NCBI GenBank assembly: GCA_029225165.1
Contig: JAQXVY010000006.1
Coordinates: forward strand, 1-62,455
Direction: 5' to 3'
Length of the DNA: 62,455 bases
From: Oscillospiraceae bacterium
Lineage (GTDB): Bacteria > Bacillota > Clostridia > Oscillospirales > Acutalibacteraceae
Of this stretch, positions 11,957 through 19,348 are shown in pieces. The number at the start of each line of letters is the position of its first letter. Within the stretch, counting starts at the first letter, position 1. The notes under the pieces were generated by a model, which saw only the letters and a program-made list of their open reading frames with translations, made no database searches and was not told the origin of the DNA. Made by a program: the position numbers and the translations under genes.

Positions 11957-12375
11957 AATGTCGCCTCCCTCAAATACTGTACTCAACCTAAATAAAGAAA
12001 ATGCATTTCATTATATAATATATAATATAAGTCGAGATTAGCAGGAAATAAAATTTCGGCATAGATGTAGTTTACAAATGAACATCCTATACACCTATAT
12101 TCATTGTTATTATTATCTTCCTTTTATCTGTAATTGTCAAGAATTTAACAGATTTTTTGTAACAAAACACAAAAAAGGTGATTTTTCCCATATATTTTTG
12201 TATTTTTGCAAGATTGCACTTAACATATTGCAAAAATGTGTTTGTTTTTAATCACATAAAGAAAAAATCTACCGCTTTTGCAATAGATTTTTCTTCTTCG
12301 TGCATTTTTGTTGTTTTTAAGTGCTATTAGGACAATGGAGTTGACAAAAAACATTCACACCCTGTCATAACACTT
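11957..12375. other. Non-coding region upstream of the ATP synthase operon
   Basis: This is AT-rich and without a convincing ORF on either strand. A TATATTATATATTATATAAT stretch near 12010-12030 could hold the minus-strand -10 for atpB, but I cannot fix a -35. A weak hairpin (AAAAATCTA ... TAGATTTTT, about 12265-12293) is also present. Confidence 0.5.
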
Positions 12376-12575
12376 ACAAAGGCTCTCTCGGAGGAGCAAT
12401 GTCGTCAACTTAAGGAAAACCACCACACTGTCATTCCGAGCTTGTCGAGGAATCCCCTTCCTCTACCGCTCATTATGTTAGGAAAATCATACTTTCCTGT
12501 AATCTGATAGTGTCGGTTAATGCACTACTGCTATCCTTTCAGATTCTTCAGTCGCTTTGCTCCCTCAGAATGACA
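12376..12575. repeat. Truncated MITE/R-B copy inserted in an R-A repeat
   Basis: R-A sequence (AAAGGCTCTCTCGGAGGAG) is followed directly by CAATGTCGTCAACTTAAG (12397-12414), the same terminal sequence as the complete MITE at 21598, and then by a full R-B core (12429-12575). The matching right terminal repeat is missing, so this is a copy that has lost its 3' end. Confidence 0.75.
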
Positions 12576-12630
12576 AGGTGGAGAATGCGGAATTTAGTAA
12601 AAAATTTATTAGAAAATTCTACAAAAATGT

Positions 12631-12659
12631 TTGTAATTTAGATTATTTTGTGGTACAAT
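12631..12659 (+). promoter_or_regulatory. Promoter of the NSS transporter gene
   Basis: TTGTAA (12631-12636), a 17-base spacer, then TACAAT (12654-12659) with an upstream TGTGG that gives an extended -10. The start codon is 40 bases downstream. Confidence 0.6.
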
Positions 12660-12698
12660 GGAACACAATATATTATTTTTTATTTTGGAGGGTATTTT

Positions 12699-14036
12699 AT
12701 GAAGACAAAAAGCGGATTTTCCACACGAGTTGGCTTTGTCCTTGCTGCCGCCGGTTCGGCTGTTGGACTTGGCAATCTGTGGCGATTTCCTTATCTGGCG
12801 GCTAAGTACGGCGGAGGTATTTTCCTGCTTGTTTACTTAATTCTTGCAATAACCTTTGGCTTTACACTTATGCTTACGGAAATTGCAATAGGAAGAAAGA
12901 CAGGCAAAAGCTGTATTGACGCCTTTGGTGTGCTTAACAAAAAATGTTCATTTATCGGCTACATAGTTGCAATTGTGCCAATTATCATCTTCCCATATTA
13001 CAGCGTAATCGGCGGATGGGTAACAAAGTTTGTAACTCTCTTTGTTTCAGGCAAAGGCTCTGAGGCTGCCTCTGACGAATACTTTGGAGGCTTTATCGGT
13101 CAGGTGGGAGAGCCACTCTTTTACCTTGCAATCTTCATCGGCATCACTGCTGTAATCATTATGTTCGGCGTTCAAAAGGGTATTGAAAATGTGAGCAAGT
13201 TCCTTATGCCTGTTTTGGCTGTAATGACTGTTGGCATCGGCATCTATTCCCTGACTTTGCCCGGCGCTATGGACGGCTTTATCTACTATGTAAAGCCAAA
13301 CTTTGATGAATTTTCAATCAAAACAGTTGTAGCCGCTATGGGTCAGCTGTTCTACTCAATGTCACTTGCAATGGGCATTATGATTACCTACGGCTCCTAT
13401 ATGAGCAAGAAAAACAACCTTGAAAAGTCAGTAAGACAGATTGAAATTTTCGACACAGGCATTGCATTTATGGCGGGTGTTATGATTATTCCTGCTGTTT
13501 TCTCTTTTTCAAACGGCGACCCAAATATGCTTGAAAAGGGTCCAACACTTATGTTTGTAATTCTGCCAAAGGTATTTAACTCAATGGCAGGTGGACAAAT
13601 CTTCGGTGCGGCATTCTTTATCCTTGTATTCCTTGCAGCACTTACATCTGCTGTTTCACTAATGGAAACAATCCTTTCCGTATTGATGGACAAATTCAAC
13701 ATAGGCAGAATTCCGGGATGTCTGCTCATACTCTTTGCGTCATTCCTCATTGCAATTCCGTCATCCCTTGGCTTTGGTATTTGGAGCGATATTACAATCT
13801 TCGGTATGTCATTCCTTGATTTCTTCGACTACATCAGCAACAACATTCTGATGCCTGTTGCCGGACTTCTCACCTGTCTGTTTATCGGCTACATTGTTAA
13901 GCCAAAGACAGTGGAGGAGGAAATCCGTCTGTCAGGTCCATTCAAGGGCAAGGCACTTTACAATGTAATGGTTAAGTATGTTGCCCCTGTATTTATGGTA
14001 GTAATTCTTGTTTCATCAGTTATCGGTTATGTATAA
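12699..14036 (+). CDS. Sodium-dependent transporter, NSS (SNF) family
   Basis: This is a Na+-coupled symporter of 445 residues, probably for amino acids or related amines. The family's helix 1 unwound segment is clear (AAAGSAVGLGNLWRFPYL, with Na+ and substrate ligands), followed by GGGIFLLVYL and a run of 11-12 membrane helices in all. I used the ATG at 12699, which has GGAGG seven bases upstream; the longer frame from 12648 starts upstream of the promoter -10 and has no ribosome site. It is monocistronic, with its own promoter and a strong terminator at 14054. The substrate cannot be read from the sequence. Confidence 0.92.
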   Translation: MKTKSGFSTRVGFVLAAAGSAVGLGNLWRFPYLAAKYGGGIFLLVYLILAITFGFTLMLTEIAIGRKTGKSCIDAFGVLNKKCSFIGYIVAIVPIIIFPYYSVIGGWVTKFVTLFVSGKGSEAASDEYFGGFIGQVGEPLFYLAIFIGITAVIIMFGVQKGIENVSKFLMPVLAVMTVGIGIYSLTLPGAMDGFIYYVKPNFDEFSIKTVVAAMGQLFYSMSLAMGIMITYGSYMSKKNNLEKSVRQIEIFDTGIAFMAGVMIIPAVFSFSNGDPNMLEKGPTLMFVILPKVFNSMAGGQIFGAAFFILVFLAALTSAVSLMETILSVLMDKFNIGRIPGCLLILFASFLIAIPSSLGFGIWSDITIFGMSFLDFFDYISNNILMPVAGLLTCLFIGYIVKPKTVEEEIRLSGPFKGKALYNVMVKYVAPVFMVVILVSSVIGYV

Positions 14037-14053
14037 TTGATAGAAAACACTTC

Positions 14054-14090
14054 AAAAAAACGCTGAGTCCACAAGGATTCAGCGTTTTTT
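14054..14090. terminator. Bidirectional terminator between the NSS gene and the CarD-like gene
   Basis: AAAAAACGCTGA pairs with TCAGCGTTTTTT, flanked by A- and T-runs, between two convergent genes. Confidence 0.9.
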
Positions 14091-14109
14091 ATTCTTTATA
14101 ATTCTATTA

Positions 14110-14604
14110 TTATCCGATTTTATCGGTGATTATACTTTCTACCTCTGCAACAGGGATTGAAAGTGAGCAGGAAAGCTCGGAATATAGGTTTCTTGATACC
14201 AGCTTCATATACCTTTCGTCAACCGAGGACAGGGTTTTGCCCATACTTAGCCTTGTTTTTTTCCTATCCCTAAAATATTTCAGCAGAGCTATCAGCGTTT
14301 TGGGTGAGGACTCCTTAATGCATTTTCTGTACTCCTCATCACGAAAACGCTCTGCCAAAATCTCCATCTTCTCAATATCCTCAATGCTGTTAATGAGGGC
14401 ATTAGCCTCTTCATTTGAAAGCGGATATCGCATACTGCCCTCACTGTCGGTGGGGATATAGTACACATTGTCCTTGTTTATAATATCGTGCATTACATAG
14501 TAATTTTTCCTCACCTTGGTGTGGGGCATTTTCATTTTTTCAATCCTGTCAATCACACAGGCAATGCCGTTGCTGTTGATTACTTTTTCACTTTCCTTAA
14601 ACAT
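14110..14604 (-). CDS. CarD/CdnL-like transcription factor
   Basis: This is a 164-residue protein resembling the CarD family. The N-terminus (about 1-60) resembles the RNA-polymerase-interacting Tudor-like domain of CarD/TRCF: the basic start, then NSNGIACVIDRIEKM and VYYIPTDSEGSMRYPLSNEEA. The C-terminal half is helical and charged (ALLKYFRDRKKTRLSMGKTLSSVDERYM), as in the DNA-binding part. CarD proteins bind the beta subunit and stabilise open complexes at rRNA and other promoters. GAGGTAG precedes the ATG. It is a single gene. A diverged CarD cannot be fully confirmed by eye. Confidence 0.8.
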   Translation of the reverse strand: MFKESEKVINSNGIACVIDRIEKMKMPHTKVRKNYYVMHDIINKDNVYYIPTDSEGSMRYPLSNEEANALINSIEDIEKMEILAERFRDEEYRKCIKESSPKTLIALLKYFRDRKKTRLSMGKTLSSVDERYMKLVSRNLYSELSCSLSIPVAEVESIITDKIG

Positions 14605-14781
14605 AATACTACCTCATTCGCTGAAAAAATATACTTCGCCTATATTGTGCATATATTCTCTCTTGTAACAGTTTAATTATATCATATTTCAGAAATAAAA
14701 TACATACATTGAAAAGTAAAAATTACCTGAAGATAAAACAGTATTTTTCAAAATAATGCACAAAATTACATAAAATAATCA

Positions 14782-14810
14782 TTGACAAAACGCCTGTTTG
14801 CTGTTATAAT
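14782..14810 (+). promoter_or_regulatory. Consensus sigma-70/SigA promoter for tRNA-Met
   Basis: TTGACA (14782-14787), a 17-base spacer, TATAAT (14805-14810): a perfect consensus match. The tRNA begins 16 bases after the -10. Confidence 0.95.
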
Positions 14811-14825
14811 AAGCAATGCTGATTG

Positions 14826-14902
14826 GGGCCAATAGCTCAGTTGGTTAGAGCTACCGGCTCATAACCGGTCGGTCCGGGGTTCGAGTCCCTGTTGGCCCAC
14901 CA
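14826..14902 (+). tRNA. tRNA-Met (CAT anticodon)
   Basis: This is a complete cloverleaf of 77 bases with the CCA end encoded. The acceptor stem GGGCCAA pairs with TTGGCCC; the anticodon stem is ACCGG/CCGGT with loop CTCATAA, so the anticodon is CAT; the T-arm has GGTTCGAGTCC. A CAT anticodon could be elongator Met or, after lysidine modification, Ile2. Elongator Met is preferred from overall similarity. An initiator is unlikely, because the acceptor's first pair is G-C. Confidence 0.92.
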
Positions 14903-14903
14903 A

Positions 14904-14938
14904 GGAAAAAGACGATTGCGTTGGCAATCGTCTTTTTC
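14904..14938 (+). terminator. Terminator after tRNA-Met
   Basis: GAAAAAGACGATTGC pairs with GCAATCGTCTTTTTC, immediately after the tRNA. Confidence 0.9.
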
Positions 14939-15120
14939 AGTTATATTCGCTGTTGCGAGTTATATTGCTTCGCAGTGATATTTGGCTTTGCCGAGTTATA
15001 TTGCCCTTTGGGCAGTTTTAGGCGAATATAATATCACTTTGCAACGCAAAATATAACTTTCACATAGTGAAAATATCACTCTGCTTTAGGCAGAATATCA
15101 CTAAATATCTTGCTATTTTT
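14938..15120. repeat. Array of micro-hairpins separated by AGT(T/G)ATATT spacers
   Basis: Left part: the nine-base unit AGTTATATT or AGTGATATT recurs four times, each followed by a different short palindrome (CGCTGTTGCG, GCTTCGC, TGGCTTTGCCG, GCCCTTTGGGC). Right part: the same arrangement in the opposite direction, with spacers AATATCACT or AATATAACT and palindromes TTGCAACGCAA, TTCACATAGTGAA and CTGCTTTAGGCAG. The two halves therefore point at each other around position 15010. There is no open reading frame. It is not a CRISPR: the constant part is only nine bases and the variable part is self-complementary. The function is unknown. The remaining bases up to 15289 show no gene. Confidence 0.8.
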
Positions 15121-15289
15121 TATTCGCCTATTGACTTTTTCATTTTCAAGTGATACACTTGAATTAAGGTTCATTGTTTTGTTTCAAGCCTTCATTAATT
15201 GTTGAAGCCTCTTGAACATCAATGGACTTTTTTACATTTTTCTTGTTTCTTTCAGATAAGTTAATTATAAAGCAGTATGGGGTGAAATT

Positions 15290-15790
15290 ATGGAACAGGA
15301 GTTAATTTACAAATTAGTGGAAAGTGAGTGTGAAATCCGGGATTTTTCTGCTTTGGCAAGTGAAATCTGGCACGAATACTTCCCTTGCATTTTGGAAAAG
15401 GAACAAATCGACTATATGGTGGATTTGTTCTTCAGCAAAAAGGCTATGACAGATTCTATTAATGATGGGTACGAATTTTACTTTGTAAAGCTGGGTGAAG
15501 AAAATATGGGCTTTATTGCCATTCACCCCGAAGAGGAAAAGCTGTTTTTAAGCAAGCTGTACCTTGCTAAAAATCACCGTGGCAAGGGGTATGCAAGTAA
15601 AATGATGAATTTTGTAAAGGAGCAAACCGCTAAAAAAGGTCTTGCTAAAATCTACCTTACCGTTAATAAATACAACACCCATACCATTGATGTTTATAAG
15701 CACCACGGTTTTCAGGTTATAAAAAGTGCAGAGTTTGACATCGGCAAGGGTTACATTATGGACGACTATGTAATGGAGCTTTGTCTATAA
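15290..15790 (+). CDS. GNAT-family N-acetyltransferase
   Basis: This is a 166-residue enzyme of the GNAT superfamily, which transfers acetyl from acetyl-CoA to an amine. The acetyl-CoA pyrophosphate loop is visible as HRGKGYASKMM (about 98-108), preceded by strand 4 (KLFLSKLYLA) and followed by NKYNTHTIDVYKHHGFQVIKS, the usual N-x-x-A/T-x-x-x-Y-x-x-x-GF end. GGGGTGA precedes the ATG. It lies alone between the hairpin array and an R-B repeat. The substrate is unknown. Confidence 0.9.
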   Translation: MEQELIYKLVESECEIRDFSALASEIWHEYFPCILEKEQIDYMVDLFFSKKAMTDSINDGYEFYFVKLGEENMGFIAIHPEEEKLFLSKLYLAKNHRGKGYASKMMNFVKEQTAKKGLAKIYLTVNKYNTHTIDVYKHHGFQVIKSAEFDIGKGYIMDDYVMELCL

Positions 15791-15803
15791 GAAACACTCC
15801 CTC

Positions 15804-15950
15804 TGTCATTCTGAGGGAGCAAAGCGACCGAAGAATCTGAAAGGAAAGCAGTTGTGCCTACACCGACACTGACAGGTTAGATGAAAGTATGATTTCCCTG
15901 ACAAAATTAGTGGTAGAGGTAGGGGATTCCTCGACAAGCTCGGAATGACA
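15804..15950. repeat. R-B dispersed repeat, reverse orientation
   Basis: It starts TGTCATTCTGAGGGAGC and ends GACAAGCTCGGAATGACA, the reverse complement of the copies at 6673 and 12429. It fills most of the 15791-16037 gap; a second short CTCGGAATGACAG follows at about 15959. Confidence 0.85.
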
Positions 15951-16037
15951 GTGTGGTGGCTCGGAATGACAGGATTAGGTGTTTTCATCAGTTACGGCAA
16001 CGATAATTCAACAAAATCACATAAAATCATTATATAT

Positions 16038-16066
16038 TTGACTTATACGCTTTATTGTAGTAAAAT
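16038..16066 (+). promoter_or_regulatory. Promoter of the SSS symporter gene
   Basis: TTGACT (16038-16043), a 17-base spacer, TAAAAT (16061-16066). The start codon is 30 bases downstream, with GGAGGG in between. Confidence 0.75.
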
Positions 16067-16095
16067 GGTAAAGAATATTATTTTGGAGGGTTTTT

Positions 16096-17640
16096 ATGAG
16101 TACAACGAATATGTACATACTTATATCCATTGCGGCTTATCTTGCTTTGGTTCTTATTATAGGTATTGTATGCTCAAAACAAAACAACACAGTTGACGAC
16201 TTCTATCTTGGCGGACGAAAGTTAGGTCCACTTGTAACTGCAATGAGTGCCGAGGCATCTGATATGAGTTCTTGGCTCTTGATGGGACTTCCCGGTGTTG
16301 CCTACCTCAGCGGTGCAAGTGAGGCTGTTTGGACAGCACTTGGTCTTGCGATTGGTACATACCTTAACTGGCTTATCGTTTCAAAAAGACTTAGAAATTA
16401 CAGTCAGAAAATCGACGCTATCACAATTCCGGAATTTTTCTCAAAGCGTTTTGGTGAAAACAAAAAAATCATTATGGCTATCTCCGCTGTAATCATCATT
16501 GTTTTCTTCGTTCCTTACACAGCGTCAGGCTTTGCCGCCTGCGGTAAGCTGTTCGGCACAATTTTCGGCATTGACTATCACCTTGCTATGGTTATCTCTG
16601 CTATTGTAATTGTGGGCTACACCACAATCGGCGGTTTCCTTGCGGCTTCTACAACAGACTTTATGCAGAGCATTATTATGACTCTTGCCCTGATGATAAT
16701 CGTTGGCTTTGGTGTTTATTCTGCCGGCGGTTTTGCAAATGTTATTGACAATGCGTCATCTCTTCCCGGCTACCTCAGCCTTACAAGCTCCTATGTTCCC
16801 GGTGAAAGCACAGCACAGCCTTTCGGCATTTTGTCAATTTTCTCACTTCTTGCTTGGGGACTCGGCTACTTTGGTATGCCTCATATTCTTCTTAGATTTA
16901 TGGCTATCAGGGACAGCAAACAACTAAAGACATCAAGACGAGTTGCAACAGTTTGGGTTGTAATCTCCCTTGCAGTTGCAGTATTTATCGGTTTTGTAGG
17001 ACTTGCAATGACAAAAAGCGGAGCTATGGAAAGCCTTGCAGACAGCGAAACAATCATCATCAGTATTTCAAGCTTGCTTGCTGAAAACGGCGCTGTTTTC
17101 GCACTTATTGCCGGTGTAATTCTTGCAGGTATTCTTGCCTCAACAATGAGTACAGCCGACAGTCAGCTCCTTACAGCGTCATCAGGCGTTTCCGAAAACA
17201 TCATCGGCGGTTTGCTCAAAATCAAAACCTCAAAGAGTATGGCTATGGTAATTGCAAGGGTAACACTTATTGTAATCTCCGCAGTTGCAGTTATTCTTGC
17301 TTGGGACCCTAACTCCTCTGTATTTAACATTGTTTCCTTTGCTTGGGCAGGCTTTGGTGCATCCTTCGGACCGATTATGCTTTGCGCATTGTTCTGGAAA
17401 CGCACCAACAAGTATGGCGCATTAAGCGGTATGGTTGCCGGCGGTGCTATGGTATTCATCTGGAAGTACATCATCGCACCAATCGGTGTAACAAACCAGT
17501 CACTTGCATTTTTGAACATCTACGAATTGCTCCCTGCATTTATCACAGGTCTTGTATTTACAATTGTTATAAGCCTTATCACCAAAAAGCCTGACAAGGA
17601 AATCACAGACACATTTGACGCAGTTAAAAAGGGTGCATAA
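16096..17640 (+). CDS. putP: Sodium/proline-type symporter (SSS family)
   Basis: This is a Na+/solute symporter of 514 residues with 13 predicted membrane helices, the PutP topology. The helix 2 region FYLGGRKLGPLVTAMSAEAS and DMSSWLLMGLPG match the PutP Na+ and proline site segments. The cytoplasmic segment TTDFMQSIIMTLALM is the family's D-x-x-Q signature. The C-terminus is short and soluble. It has its own promoter (16038), ribosome site GGAGGG and a terminator (17662), so it is a single unit. Proline is the most probable substrate by overall similarity, but pantothenate or another solute cannot be excluded. Confidence 0.88.
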   Translation: MSTTNMYILISIAAYLALVLIIGIVCSKQNNTVDDFYLGGRKLGPLVTAMSAEASDMSSWLLMGLPGVAYLSGASEAVWTALGLAIGTYLNWLIVSKRLRNYSQKIDAITIPEFFSKRFGENKKIIMAISAVIIIVFFVPYTASGFAACGKLFGTIFGIDYHLAMVISAIVIVGYTTIGGFLAASTTDFMQSIIMTLALMIIVGFGVYSAGGFANVIDNASSLPGYLSLTSSYVPGESTAQPFGILSIFSLLAWGLGYFGMPHILLRFMAIRDSKQLKTSRRVATVWVVISLAVAVFIGFVGLAMTKSGAMESLADSETIIISISSLLAENGAVFALIAGVILAGILASTMSTADSQLLTASSGVSENIIGGLLKIKTSKSMAMVIARVTLIVISAVAVILAWDPNSSVFNIVSFAWAGFGASFGPIMLCALFWKRTNKYGALSGMVAGGAMVFIWKYIIAPIGVTNQSLAFLNIYELLPAFITGLVFTIVISLITKKPDKEITDTFDAVKKGA

Positions 17641-17661
17641 GAGAGTATAATTTTTACAATA

Positions 17662-17695
17662 AGCCTCCGACAAAATTCTGTCGGAGGTTTTTATT
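17662..17695 (+). terminator. Terminator after the SSS symporter
   Basis: CCTCCGACA pairs with TGTCGGAGG and is followed by TTTTTATT. Confidence 0.9.
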
Positions 17696-17744
17696 CTTTA
17701 GTTGACTATATCTATTTTAAGAAGTAAAATAGTATCATAAAGAC

Positions 17745-17774
17745 AAGGGACTGCCTTATTGACAGCCCCTTTTT
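17745..17774 (-). terminator. Terminator after the YoaK-like gene
   Basis: On the minus strand AGGGGCTGTC pairs with GGCAGTCCCTT, close to the stop at 17791. One G-A mismatch and one G-T pair weaken it. Confidence 0.65.
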
Positions 17775-17790
17775 CATTAATTATCATTTT

Positions 17791-18483
17791 TCACTTAACA
17801 GTACCGAAAGTAAGTTTATTTGCAAGTCGCCTTAAACCATGTTCATTTAGATGCATATACGCAACTGTTGAAATCAAAATGGGAACAAAGCAGAACCAAA
17901 TGCTTTTTGTGCCTAAAAATACACTTGCAACACAGGAAATTGCCACTCCTGCGTGGAAACCCAACAGCGTAAACCAATAGAATTTTGCCCGGTCGCCCTG
18001 CTTAGGGTCTTTGTCAATTATGTACCTTGTCAGGGACATTACAGCAACACGAAGATTATTTGTTGAAAAGACCGTTGCACTTACATATCCACCTGCTGTC
18101 CTGTATGCGTTCCATTGAACCGGCATAACAAAAAGTATGGGCAAAATTGCTATGTAGCTGTTTGAAACACTTGGGAAAATCCCGATTAGTATTACAGCAC
18201 AGCTTGTAAACAAAAGGCTTATCGCCTGTAAATCGTATTTGATAAATTTTTCGGCAATAACGCAGAACACATTTCCCAAAATATATGTAAGGAGTGCAAT
18301 CACAAGGAAAATCAGCCCCGTATAATCTGCACTGAAAATCTTGCATACTATATGAATTAAATTTGCCGTCTGTGCATTTCCGAAAAAATCGCAGTAATTG
18401 AATATTGCATATGCTCCCAAAAAACCGCCCACCGAGCTTATGGCATAGTGGAGAAGCTTTTCTTTTTCGGAATTCCTATCCAT
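17791..18483 (-). CDS. YoaK/DUF1275 family membrane protein
   Basis: This is a 230-residue integral membrane protein with six predicted helices. The DUF1275 pattern is visible: GGFLGAYAIFNYCDFFGNAQTANL in helix 1 and its loop (family: GG-x-x-D...G-x-F-x-x-x-x-T-G-N), and in the second half QWNAYRTAGGYVSATVFSTNNLR. The two halves look like an internal repeat. The function is unknown; a transport role has been proposed for the family. AAGGAAG precedes the ATG. It is a single gene, convergent with putP. Confidence 0.85.
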   Translation of the reverse strand: MDRNSEKEKLLHYAISSVGGFLGAYAIFNYCDFFGNAQTANLIHIVCKIFSADYTGLIFLVIALLTYILGNVFCVIAEKFIKYDLQAISLLFTSCAVILIGIFPSVSNSYIAILPILFVMPVQWNAYRTAGGYVSATVFSTNNLRVAVMSLTRYIIDKDPKQGDRAKFYWFTLLGFHAGVAISCVASVFLGTKSIWFCFVPILISTVAYMHLNEHGLRRLANKLTFGTVK

Positions 18484-18666
18484 AAAATTACTTCCTTTTT
18501 ACTACCTCTTATGGACTTTATTATACCACTTTCATTTTACATATTCAAATATAATGCAGAACAAAAAATTTTTAATACATTTATATATTAATATTAAAAA
18601 TGCTGTAATACACCGTTTATTTAAAGGAAATAATCATTTTGCTTATGCACCTTATCATTTACAAAA

Positions 18667-19200
18667 TTAATGTCCGTACCACTCAAAATCCTCATAGGTT
18701 GGATACAACTCCTTCATCTCCTTTTCGCTGTACTGCTTCAGGTGGTATGTAGGCTTAATTTGGTTGTAGCAAACCTCTCCGTCTTTGTCTGTTGGGGCGG
18801 TTGCTTTGTTTGGCACTTCATAATTTTTAATATCAAAGCAATAATATTTTTCGTCCATACAAACAAACAGCTTGTAGTCATCCCACGCAACCTTGTCAAA
18901 ATGTCCCGACAAAATGCTGTTGTTCTCCAGTCCGTAATTTTCATAATTTCCAAAGCCGTCATTAAGCTGAATTTTGTCATCATTATGGTCGCTGATAGTC
19001 ACCAAAACCTTTTCTGAATACTCATAGTTTTGCACATTTTTCCCTGCACTGTATTTCAGTTCTTCCCTTGAGTCTTGGGAAGTAACCATTGAGTCAAGCA
19101 TATCCTCTGCAAAATCACAGCCTGTCAATGCAACAGAAAACAGGATACATATTATTGTTAACAGCAATGTTATATACTTTTTGTAATATGTATTTTTCAT
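18667..19200 (-). CDS. Lipoprotein of unknown function
   Basis: This is a 177-residue secreted lipoprotein. It has a lipobox in the signal peptide (VALTGC, Cys about residue 28), so it is anchored to the outer face of the membrane. The mature part is acidic, with Tyr-rich segments (KYSAGKNVQNYEYSEK and DEKYYCFDIKNYEV). I recognise no domain. The ribosome site GAGGTGAT is seven bases from the ATG. The 183-base gap (18484-18666) before it shows no gene. Confidence 0.75.
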   Translation of the reverse strand: MKNTYYKKYITLLLTIICILFSVALTGCDFAEDMLDSMVTSQDSREELKYSAGKNVQNYEYSEKVLVTISDHNDDKIQLNDGFGNYENYGLENNSILSGHFDKVAWDDYKLFVCMDEKYYCFDIKNYEVPNKATAPTDKDGEVCYNQIKPTYHLKQYSEKEMKELYPTYEDFEWYGH

Positions 19201-19290
19201 AATATCACCTCACAAAATTTTAACCACAACTTGGCTGACAACTCCATTATTCACCATTATTTTATCATATATCAAAGGAAATCACAAGAT

Positions 19291-19327
19291 AAAAAAGCCA
19301 ACACACAGGTTGGGCTGTGCATTGGCT
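19291..19327 (-). terminator. Terminator after the BppU-like gene
   Basis: On the minus strand AGCCAATGCACAG pairs with CTGTGTGTTGGCT, followed by TTTTTTATC. Confidence 0.85.
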
Positions 19328-19348
19328 ATGGTTAAAATTCAGGGTATT

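Noticed and set aside
14826..14902. tRNA-Ile2 (lysidine) instead of tRNA-Met
   Set aside because: A CAT anticodon allows both, but the overall sequence resembles elongator Met of Clostridia more closely. It cannot be excluded from this window alone.
14938..15120. A CRISPR array
   Set aside because: The constant part is only nine bases, the variable parts are short self-complementary sequences, the repeat flips direction in the middle, and no cas gene is in the window.
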